A DNA stretch of 5,917 nt from Oscillospiraceae bacterium. GTDB taxonomy: Bacteria; Bacillota_A; Clostridia; Oscillospirales; Ruminococcaceae. The notes under the pieces were generated by a model that was not told the origin of the DNA, did not search any database, and saw nothing but the letters and a program-made list of their open reading frames with translations. Below, one piece after another: positions 1 to 5,917 of this stretch. A program made the position numbers and the translations under genes. Location of the stretch: the NCBI GenBank assembly GCA_900766795.1, contig CAAFWX010000217.1, positions 1 to 5,917 of the forward strand, read 5' to 3'. The stretch's first letter is position 1. Each line of letters starts with the position of its first letter.

Positions 1-1331
<1,331 letters not shown>

Positions 1332-1369
1332 TTATTCTTTGCTCGGCGGCATTGCCGAACTCTGAATTT

Positions 1370-1398
1370 ATTATACTACATTACCTCGAATTTTGCAA
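1370..1398 (-). promoter_or_regulatory. Likely sigma-A-type promoter of gdhA
   Basis: Read on the minus strand, a TTGCAA -35 box (1393-1398) is followed after exactly 17 bases by a perfect TATAAT -10 box (1370-1375). The start of transcription would be near 1363, giving a leader of about 50 bases that holds the gdhA ribosome binding site. The leader has only a small possible hairpin (TCGGC/GCCGA, arms 1343-1347 and 1354-1358). Seen directly in sequence; activity is inferred. Confidence 0.75.
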
Positions 1399-1563
1399 GA
1401 AAAAAATGAGATTTTTTCATGGGTTTCTTTCATTTTGTTGCTTTATTACAAAACGCATACCGTTATACTGTTAATATCGCACAAGAAAACAGCCGCCGCA
1501 TAAATCTTTGTAAATAAAAACTTTCATTTTGGGAGGAAAAACAACGCATGAAACCCCGCCGCG

Positions 1564-1623
1564 CCGCAAAAAAGGGAATACAAACGTGCCGCCGCGCAGT
1601 TTTGTGAAAGATTTCTTTTGCGG
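1564..1623 (-). terminator. Possible weak transcription end structure downstream of popT
   Basis: Starting five bases past the popT stop, the minus strand has CCGCAAAA (1616-1623) that can pair with TTTTGCGG (1564-1571). Inside this lies an imperfect, bulged hairpin whose outer arms are CAAA and TTTG (about 1582-1605), followed by TATTCCC and a run of six T. The T-run is shared between a terminator tail for the inner hairpin and the closing arm of the outer one. It is not a textbook terminator, so the call is tentative. Confidence 0.3.
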
Positions 1624-1627
1624 AAAA

Positions 1628-2455
1628 TCATGAAGCTCCTTCCGCTGTCCTGTCGCCGTGGGAGCTGAGCCACCTCACTGCAAGGAAAGTTACCGCCGCG
1701 CAAACTGCGCCGATTGCGGTCTGCACGCCGTCGGCATTCCGCGGCAAAAGCTCCCACAGCGAAGCTGTCATAAACCCGAGAATTACGAGCAGACAGCCGC
1801 GGTTGTGCTTTGTAAGAAGCCGCTCCAGCACACGCGCGGTGAGAAACGTGCCCAAAGCCACTCCCACCGCCAGCGGCACGAGCGGCAGGATATCCCCGCA
1901 TGCGAGCCGCTGTGCTGCGCTTTCGTAAATCCCGAGCACATACATGATATGCGAAGCCGAAATCCCGGGAAGCACCAGCGCCGCAGCGGTCAGCACTCCC
2001 GCCAGAAGCTGCAAAAGCACCTCGCATATTCCTCCACCGCCGACTGCGAAAAGCCCCTCGGGCAGCAGCCCTATTCCCAGAGCCGCTCCCGCACCGAGCG
2101 CAATCTCCAGCGCTCCTAGCGGCTTAAGCCTGCGCAGGTCAGCTTTTCGGAAGATTATGGGGATACCGCCCGCAGCCGCGCCGAGGAAGGCAAACTTTAG
2201 CGGAAGCCCCGCAGGGGAATCCAGCAGCGCCGCGACAATCCCCGCCGCAAGAAACACACCCGCCGCCCCGCCAAGCGCAAACCACAGCAGAAACGGGACG
2301 CGCTCGCGCGGCTCGGAGAACATCCTGCTGACCGAGCACACCAGCCTGTCGTATATGCCGAGAAGCATAGCCGTCGTGCCGCCGCTTATTCCCGGAATGC
2401 TCATTCCCGCGCCTACGGCAAAGCCCTTTGCAATTGTGGAAACAATATCCTTCAA
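1628..2455 (-). CDS. popT: DUF368 / PopT-family membrane protein, probable undecaprenyl-phosphate translocase
   Basis: DUF368 proteins (PopT) are polytopic inner-membrane proteins implicated in Staphylococcus aureus and Vibrio cholerae in returning the cell-wall carrier lipid undecaprenyl phosphate to the cytoplasmic leaflet. The 275-residue product has about eight hydrophobic stretches and two similar re-entrant-like motifs, PGISGGT at 21-27 and LPGISAS at 162-168, each followed by a GIY segment (LLGIYDRL, YVLGIYES). This duplicated pattern is the hallmark of the family. The start is a TTG (2453-2455) six bases after GGGAGGG. The frame stays open further upstream, but the only other start there (TTG near 2542) lacks a ribosome binding site and would lie inside the serA terminator. 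GC content looks higher than in the neighbours, with many GCC/GCG and CGC codons. It follows serA by about 140 bases, after a terminator, so it is probably transcribed separately. The family assignment is firm; the transport role is inferred from the family. Confidence 0.87.
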   Translation of the reverse strand: MKDIVSTIAKGFAVGAGMSIPGISGGTTAMLLGIYDRLVCSVSRMFSEPRERVPFLLWFALGGAAGVFLAAGIVAALLDSPAGLPLKFAFLGAAAGGIPIIFRKADLRRLKPLGALEIALGAGAALGIGLLPEGLFAVGGGGICEVLLQLLAGVLTAAALVLPGISASHIMYVLGIYESAAQRLACGDILPLVPLAVGVALGTFLTARVLERLLTKHNRGCLLVILGFMTASLWELLPRNADGVQTAIGAVCAAVTFLAVRWLSSHGDRTAEGAS

Positions 2456-2461
2456 GAAAAT

Positions 2462-2468
2462 CCCTCCC
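2462..2468 (-). promoter_or_regulatory. Ribosome binding site that fixes a TTG start for popT
   Basis: GGGAGGG on the minus strand sits six bases before TTG AAG GAT. This is a strong Shine-Dalgarno match at good spacing. It places the start at residue 30 of the longest open frame, which removes an N-terminal extension that does not resemble the family. Confidence 0.8.
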
Positions 2469-2474
2469 GCTCCG

Positions 2475-2480
2475 ATTATA
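2475..2480 (-). promoter_or_regulatory. Possible -10 box for popT
   Basis: A perfect TATAAT lies on the minus strand 7 bases upstream of the popT ribosome binding site. No acceptable -35 box is found at 15-19 bases, and the predicted transcript start (about 2468) would leave a leader of only about 13 bases. It may be a real short-leader promoter or chance in an AT-rich gap. A better alternative was not found between the serA terminator and popT. Confidence 0.3.
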
Positions 2481-2540
2481 TGAACAAGCAGTGAAATTAT
2501 TCGGCGCGTGCGGAAAACGCTTTTGCGAAAATTTAAGCAC

Positions 2541-2578
2541 AAAGAAAAACCGCCCGAAAGAGAACCTCACGGGCGGTT
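2541..2578 (-). terminator. Intrinsic terminator after serA
   Basis: On the minus strand, a 9-bp perfect stem AACCGCCCG / CGGGCGGTT (2570-2578 with 2548-2556) encloses a 13-base loop. The T-run starts in the last stem bases and continues as TTTTTCTTT. It begins about 14 bases after the serA stop and should end the serC-serA transcript. Confidence 0.92.
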
Positions 2579-2592
2579 GAAGCTATTTAGGA

Positions 2593-3756
2593 TTACTTTA
2601 TGACTCTTACGGAGATAACGTTTGCAACGCCCTTAAGCTTTGCTTCGATGTCTGCGGTGTCGCCCTTTACGTCAAGGCAGGTGTAGGCAAAGTCCTTCTT
2701 GGACTTGCTTACCATGTTCTCAATGTTCAGACCTGCTGCGGAAACGGGCGCGGTTATGCTGTTGATAACGCCCTCGACATTTCTGTGGATTACGCAAATC
2801 TTTGCGTTTCCGCTGATTGCCATTTCTACGTTGGGCAGGTTTACGGAGTTCTTGATGTTGCCGTTCTCGATGTAGTCAACGATTTCCTTTACTGCCATAA
2901 CAGCGCAGTTGTCCTCGCTCTCGGGGGTAGAAGCGCCGAGGTGGGGGAGCGCGATAACTCCGTCAAGACCGAGAAGTCCGTCGGTTGCGAAGTCGGTGAT
3001 GTAAGCAGCCATGCCGCCGTTTGCGAGCGCGTCGATAATGTCCTTCTCTACGACGAGGGAATCGCGGGAGAAGTTCAGCAGGCGAACGGTCTTCTTCATG
3101 GAAGCGATTGCCTCTGCGTTAATCATGCCCTTTGTGTCGGGGAGTGCGGGAACGTGCAGGGTGATGTAGTCGCACTTCTCGAAAATCTCCTTGTTGGACT
3201 TTACATAGTGAACCTTTTCGGACAGCTTGAGCGCGTTCTCAACCGAGAGGAACGGGTCTGCGCCGTAAACGTCCATGCCAAGCTCTGCACATGCGTTTGC
3301 AACTAAGATACCGATTGCGCCCAGACCGATAACGCCGAGCTTCTTGCCCATAATCTCGGGGCCTACGAACTGGCTCTTGCCTTTTTCAACAAGCTTCAGA
3401 ACCTCGTCGCCCTTGCCCTTAAGGGTCTTAATCCACTCCATGGAAGCGGGAATCTTTCTGCTGCCCATAAGCAGACCGCAGATAACCAGCTCCTTAACAG
3501 CGTTTGCGTTTGCGCCGGGGGTGTTGAATACGACAACGCCCTGCTCGCTGCACTTGTCAATCGGAATGTTGTTTACGCCTGCGCCTGCTCTTGCGATAGC
3601 GAGGAGGTTTGCGGGAAGCTCCATCTCATGCATGGAAGCGGAGCGCACGAGGATAGCGTCGGGGTTTGCCATATCCTCGCTGAAAGCGTACTTGCTCTTG
3701 TCTAAAAGGTCGGTGCCGCAGGCGGCAATCTTGTTAAGTGTAAGAATATTGTACAT
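2593..3756 (-). CDS. serA: D-3-phosphoglycerate dehydrogenase, short form with C-terminal ACT domain
   Basis: First step of serine synthesis: oxidises 3-phosphoglycerate to 3-phosphohydroxypyruvate with NAD in the cytoplasm. The 387 residues show the D-isomer 2-hydroxyacid dehydrogenase fold: a split substrate-binding domain (about 1-95 and 285-305) with RAGAGVNNI at 56-64, and a Rossmann domain (about 100-285) with GLGAIG at 144-149 and the NAD-contacting Asp167. Catalytic Arg231 (in NFSRDSLV) and His272 (in PHLGAST) are present. The usual catalytic Glu of the T-E-P motif appears to be Asp259 (in DFATDG). An ACT domain (about 317-387) at the end suggests allosteric control, probably by serine, though this is inferred. 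The ATG at 3756 has AAAGGA eight bases upstream. It lies 80 bases after the small DUF6440 gene in the same direction, and ends at a strong terminator, so serC, the small gene and serA probably form one operon. Confidence 0.96.
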   Translation of the reverse strand: MYNILTLNKIAACGTDLLDKSKYAFSEDMANPDAILVRSASMHEMELPANLLAIARAGAGVNNIPIDKCSEQGVVVFNTPGANANAVKELVICGLLMGSRKIPASMEWIKTLKGKGDEVLKLVEKGKSQFVGPEIMGKKLGVIGLGAIGILVANACAELGMDVYGADPFLSVENALKLSEKVHYVKSNKEIFEKCDYITLHVPALPDTKGMINAEAIASMKKTVRLLNFSRDSLVVEKDIIDALANGGMAAYITDFATDGLLGLDGVIALPHLGASTPESEDNCAVMAVKEIVDYIENGNIKNSVNLPNVEMAISGNAKICVIHRNVEGVINSITAPVSAAGLNIENMVSKSKKDFAYTCLDVKGDTADIEAKLKGVANVISVRVIK

Positions 3757-3803
3757 AATGATGTTCCTTTCGGTTCGGTGCGTTACACCGTTATATTATG
3801 CTT

Positions 3804-3830
3804 TTCTCCCCCATTTGGTCTGGGGGAGAA
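3804..3830 (-). repeat. Strong intercistronic hairpin between the DUF6440 gene and serA, without a T-run
   Basis: A perfect 10-bp inverted repeat, TTCTCCCCCA (3804-3813) and TGGGGGAGAA (3821-3830), with a 7-base loop. It begins six bases after the stop of the 61-residue gene. Neither strand has a run of T after the stem, so it is not a standard intrinsic terminator. It could protect or delimit the upstream mRNA, reduce serA expression relative to serC, or be one copy of a dispersed palindromic repeat; the sequence alone does not decide. Confidence 0.75.
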
Positions 3831-3836
3831 GGAGAT

Positions 3837-4022
3837 TTAGTTGTGGGTAGGATTTATCGGGATGACAACAGGCTTTCCGTCCTTGTCGAGAAGAACGGTA
3901 AGACCGCCCGCGTAGCCTTGATGAGTGAAAAGGTAATTCACGCCGGTTTCTCTGTCAACGATTATTTTCGTTTCGTTGAGTACGCCCTGCTCATACACGA
4001 CTACAAAACGGTTATCAGCCAT
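3837..4022 (-). CDS. Small DUF6440-type protein of unknown function in the serine operon
   Basis: A 61-residue protein matching my recollection of DUF6440: a start of the form RFVVVYE, a central IIVDRETGVNYLF, then GYAGGLT and LLDKDGKPVV. No signal peptide or membrane segment is visible; it reads as a small soluble beta-rich domain, and no catalytic motif can be named. Its ATG overlaps the end of serC by eight bases (ATGGCTGA contains the serC stop TGA), so it is probably made by translational coupling, with a GAGG-like site inside the serC end. The frame is not mirrored by the neighbouring codon pattern and the family-like motif supports it being real. A link to serine metabolism or to PLP enzymes is only suggested by position. 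Confidence 0.85.
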   Translation of the reverse strand: MADNRFVVVYEQGVLNETKIIVDRETGVNYLFTHQGYAGGLTVLLDKDGKPVVIPINPTHN

Positions 4023-5094
4023 TCTCAGCCTCGAACTTCTTCATGAACTCAACCAGCTTCTCAACGCCCTCGATAGGCATAGCGTTGTAGATGGAAGCTC
4101 TCATGCCGCCAACGGTTCTGTGACCCTTGAGGTTCTCGAATCCTGCTGCCTTTGCTTCCTTGACAAACTTTGCGTCAAGCTCCTCGTTTCCAGTAACGAA
4201 GGGAACGTTCATGAGGGAGCGGTCAGCGGGAGCGACAGTGCCCTTGAACAGCTTGCTCTGGTCGAGGAAGTCGTACAGAATCTTAGCCTTCTTCTCGTTG
4301 TGAGCCTTCATTGCCTCAAGACCGCCCATCTTCTTAATCCACTTGAACACCTTGCCGCAGATGTAGATTGCGTAGCAGTTGGGGGTGTTGTAGAGGGAGT
4401 CGTTGTCAGCCTGAGTCTTCCACTTGAGCATAGTGGGAGTGCCGGGGAGAACATCGTCGGTAATCAAATCCTCGCGGATAATTGCGATAACAAGACCTGC
4501 GGGGCCGACATTCTTCTGAACGCCGCCGTAGATAACGCCGTACTTGGTTACGTCAACCGGCTCGGACAGGAAGCAGGAGGAAACATCGGACACGAGAATC
4601 TTGCCCTTGGTGTTGGGCAGGGACTTGTACTTTGTGCCGTAGATGGTGTTGTTCTCGCAGATGTAAACATAGTCGGCGTCCTCGGGAATGTCGAGGTCGG
4701 AGCAGTCGGGTATGTAGGAGAAGGTCTTGTCTGCGGAGGAAGCCACAGCAACTGCCTCGCCGAAAATCTTAGCCTCCTGATAAGCCTTCTTTGCCCACTG
4801 ACCTGTGATGATGTAGGCAGCCTTCTTGTTCTTCATGAGGTTCATGGGAACAGCCGCAAACTGCTGGGAAGCGCCGCCCTGAAGGAACAGCACCTTGTAG
4901 TTGTCGGGAATGTTCATCAGTTCTCTGATGTCCTTTTCAGCTTCCTTGATGATGTCATCAAAAGCCTTGGAGCGGTGGGACATCTCCATAACGGACATGC
5001 CTGTGCCGCGGTAGTCGAGCATTTCTGCTGCTGCTTCGTTCAGTACTTCCTCGGGAAGCACAGCGGGACCTGCGCTGAAATTGTAAACTCTCAT
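4015..5094 (-). CDS. serC: Phosphoserine aminotransferase
   Basis: Second step of serine synthesis: transfers an amino group from glutamate to 3-phosphohydroxypyruvate, giving O-phosphoserine and 2-oxoglutarate; the family may also act in pyridoxal phosphate synthesis. The 359 residues are the normal length for this class V (fold type I) PLP enzyme. The N-terminus is the diagnostic YNFSAGPAVLP (4-14). His40-Arg41 and Arg332 (in GGMRASIYNA) match substrate-phosphate and carboxylate ligands. GGASQQF (73-79) binds the cofactor phosphate, Trp100 stacks on the ring, Asp170 pairs with the ring nitrogen, and Lys194 in GGVQKNVGPAG is the Schiff-base lysine. The start is the ATG at 5094, with AGGAGG eight bases upstream. 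A 20-codon longer open frame exists but has no comparable site and a family-unlike N-terminus. First gene of the serC, DUF6440, serA operon, directly behind a consensus promoter. Confidence 0.98.
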   Translation of the reverse strand: MRVYNFSAGPAVLPEEVLNEAAAEMLDYRGTGMSVMEMSHRSKAFDDIIKEAEKDIRELMNIPDNYKVLFLQGGASQQFAAVPMNLMKNKKAAYIITGQWAKKAYQEAKIFGEAVAVASSADKTFSYIPDCSDLDIPEDADYVYICENNTIYGTKYKSLPNTKGKILVSDVSSCFLSEPVDVTKYGVIYGGVQKNVGPAGLVIAIIREDLITDDVLPGTPTMLKWKTQADNDSLYNTPNCYAIYICGKVFKWIKKMGGLEAMKAHNEKKAKILYDFLDQSKLFKGTVAPADRSLMNVPFVTGNEELDAKFVKEAKAAGFENLKGHRTVGGMRASIYNAMPIEGVEKLVEFMKKFEAENG

Positions 5095-5118
5095 TGGGAA
5101 ATCCTCCTGAATATTATA

Positions 5119-5137
5119 ACCGCGGAACACCCGCGGC
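5119..5137 (-). promoter_or_regulatory. GC-rich hairpin in the serC leader
   Basis: In the predicted leader, CCGCGG (5131-5136) and CCGCGG (5120-5125) form a 6-bp stem with a 5-base loop GTGTT, extendable by one G-T pair. It overlaps a GCGGCCGC palindrome (5133-5140). A second TATAAT (5113-5118) lies between the hairpin and the ribosome binding site. It could affect mRNA stability or ribosome access, or be a DNA-level operator. It is too small for a known amino-acid riboswitch or T-box. Confidence 0.5.
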
Positions 5138-5158
5138 CGCTTACGCGTCAACACTTCT

Positions 5159-5187
5159 ATTATAAGACAATTTTCCCGTTATGTCAA
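5159..5187 (-). promoter_or_regulatory. Exact consensus sigma-A promoter of the serC operon
   Basis: On the minus strand, TTGACA (5182-5187) and TATAAT (5159-5164) are separated by exactly 17 bases, a full match to the housekeeping consensus. The transcript should start near 5152, 58 bases ahead of the serC ATG. Such a strong core suggests high basal transcription, possibly tempered by a repressor or by the leader. An AT-rich stretch with two direct repeats lies just upstream. Confidence 0.93.
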
Positions 5188-5204
5188 GCGGGTAAAATCC
5201 TTTA

Positions 5205-5236
5205 TGCAAATTTTTTTGCGGGAAATTGCAAATTTT
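5205..5236. repeat. Two 10-base direct repeats upstream of the serC promoter
   Basis: TGCAAATTTT occurs at 5205-5214 and again at 5227-5236, 22 bases apart start to start, which is about two helical turns. Relative to the predicted serC start near 5152 they cover about -53 to -62 and -75 to -84. This fits an AT-rich upstream promoter element or a site for a regulator, but the same bases also lie just behind the preceding gene and might instead relate to its 3' end. Confidence 0.5.
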
Positions 5237-5254
5237 CTGTGAAAATCGACAAAG

Positions 5255-5917
5255 CTACAATCCCCGCGCCCTTTGAGCGGCAAGCCTTTCGCGGATAATC
5301 TGCGCGAAGCTGTCCGGCTCGACCACCTTCACCATAGGTCCAAATGACAGCACCTGCACCGCAAGCTCGGAGCGGTCAGCCTTGCTGTAATACAGCGTAA
5401 TGCGGCAGCGCCCGTCGGGGAGCAGCTCGGTTTCCTTTTCGTAGTGGGCGAAGTGGAGCAGCGCGCGCTCTATCGTCATGCGTTCCTTTCCCGCCTCCAG
5501 AACAACGCTTTCTTTTTGCTCTGCGGGGCACGTCTGCGGGATATTGCCCGCTTCGTCCAGAAGCTCGGCGCAAGTAACCCGCGAGAGGTTGATAACGCTT
5601 CCGAGCCTGCCGCCGTTTATCCAAAGCCGCAGCTTATCCTCCCGCTCGGAGTACTCGAAAGAATAGGGGGTGACAACGCTTGTGCGCTCGGTTTTGTCGG
5701 TGACATAGGTTATTCGCGCTTTCTTTCCGTTTTTGACGGCGGAAAAAAGCGTCCTAAAGCAAGATATGTAGTTCGGGTCGGAAAAATTATCGCCGTCGCC
5801 GAATTTATCTGTGACAACGATGTCCTCGAGGGTAAAAAGCGGCTTCACATCGCGAAGAAAGTCCGTATTCACATCAAACAGCGCAATTCGCGGGTCAAGG
5901 GAGATTGCTTTCAGCCA
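5255..5917 (-). CDS. WYL-domain protein, probable transcriptional regulator (5' end beyond the window)
   Basis: The visible 220 C-terminal residues are open to the right edge. A GTG near 5872 is not the true start: it has no ribosome binding site, and coding continues upstream with WLKAISLDPR. Residues about 52-118 form a WYL domain, recognisable by the ARITYV strand, VVTPYSFEYS, LRLWI and the closing NLSRVT. Residues about 137-212 look like the C-terminal extension (WCX) often found after it, with LSFGPMVKVVEP at 190-201. WYL domains are ligand-sensing modules, often fused to an N-terminal helix-turn-helix in YafY-like regulators; that part is not in view, so DNA binding is inferred. The gene ends 160 bases before serC, with the serC promoter in the gap. 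No clear intrinsic terminator follows it, so some read-through into serC is possible. The ligand and targets cannot be told from this sequence. Confidence 0.88.
   Translation of the reverse strand, partial: WLKAISLDPRIALFDVNTDFLRDVKPLFTLEDIVVTDKFGDGDNFSDPNYISCFRTLFSAVKNGKKARITYVTDKTERTSVVTPYSFEYSEREDKLRLWINGGRLGSVINLSRVTCAELLDEAGNIPQTCPAEQKESVVLEAGKERMTIERALLHFAHYEKETELLPDGRCRITLYYSKADRSELAVQVLSFGPMVKVVEPDSFAQIIRERLAAQRARGL

Noticed and set aside
1548..1607. Plus-strand 19-codon frame preceded by GGGAGG and a distant TATACT
   Set aside because: Spacing from GGGAGG to ATG is long (11 bases), the TATACT has no -35 partner at usual spacing, and the Arg/Lys-rich peptide reads like chance coding through GCC/CGC repeats.
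1524..2027. Minus-strand frame of 167 codons overlapping the end of popT in another frame
   Set aside because: Arg/Ala-rich translation typical of an out-of-frame reading of a GC-rich gene; popT itself has clear family motifs.
2785..3306. Plus-strand open frame of 173 codons opposite serA
   Set aside because: Codon-aligned shadow of serA with no start signal or recognisable motif.
5113..5118. Second TATAAT immediately upstream of the serC ribosome binding site
   Set aside because: As a promoter its start would fall inside the ribosome binding site, and the nearest TTGAC-like box is about 27 bases away. The consensus promoter at 5159-5187 explains transcription better.
5205..5245. AT-rich hairpins (GCAAA/TTTGC and TTTTC/GAAAA) as a terminator of the WYL gene
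   Set aside because: Stems of five weak base pairs without a GC-rich core; not enough to call an intrinsic terminator.
3976..5298. Long plus-strand open frame (about 440 codons) opposite serC
   Set aside because: Same codon-aligned mirror effect as opposite gdhA; serC on the other strand has all catalytic motifs, promoter and ribosome binding site.
5255..5917. WYL protein as a sign of a nearby CRISPR-Cas system (WYL proteins accompany some type VI-D loci)
   Set aside because: No CRISPR repeats or cas genes are visible, and WYL domains are widespread in ordinary regulators.

Overview
The window looks chromosomal and comes from a bacterium of the Clostridia, most likely an Oscillospirales or Ruminococcus-like gut Firmicute. 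This is inferred from strong AGGAGG-type ribosome binding sites, sigma-A-like promoters (one an exact consensus), a moderately high GC coding style and the protein variants present. All six supported genes lie on the minus strand, so they read from the right edge to the left.

In transcription order: (1) a WYL-domain protein, probably a transcriptional regulator, whose start lies beyond the right edge. (2) An exact consensus promoter (TTGACA, 17 bp, TATAAT) with a short leader containing a small GC-rich hairpin, driving serC (phosphoserine aminotransferase). (3) A 61-residue DUF6440-type protein whose start codon overlaps the serC stop. (4) A strong hairpin without a T-run, then serA (D-3-phosphoglycerate dehydrogenase, short form with a C-terminal ACT domain), closed by a clear intrinsic terminator. 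(5) A DUF368/PopT membrane protein, the proposed undecaprenyl-phosphate translocase, best started at a TTG codon. (6) A gene-free AT-rich stretch with a good promoter, driving gdhA (glutamate dehydrogenase), whose last dozen or so codons fall off the left edge.

serA and serC supply the first two steps of serine synthesis: 3-phosphoglycerate to 3-phosphohydroxypyruvate to O-phosphoserine. serB is not present here. SerC uses glutamate as amino donor, and GdhA makes glutamate from 2-oxoglutarate and ammonia, so the two units are linked metabolically although each has its own promoter. popT belongs to cell-envelope lipid recycling and has no evident tie to its neighbours.

I found no mobile element, CRISPR array, tRNA or rRNA, and no convincing new multi-gene system. 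The items most worth a second look are the small DUF6440 gene embedded in the serine operon, the hairpin that follows it, and the repeats and hairpin around the serC promoter.
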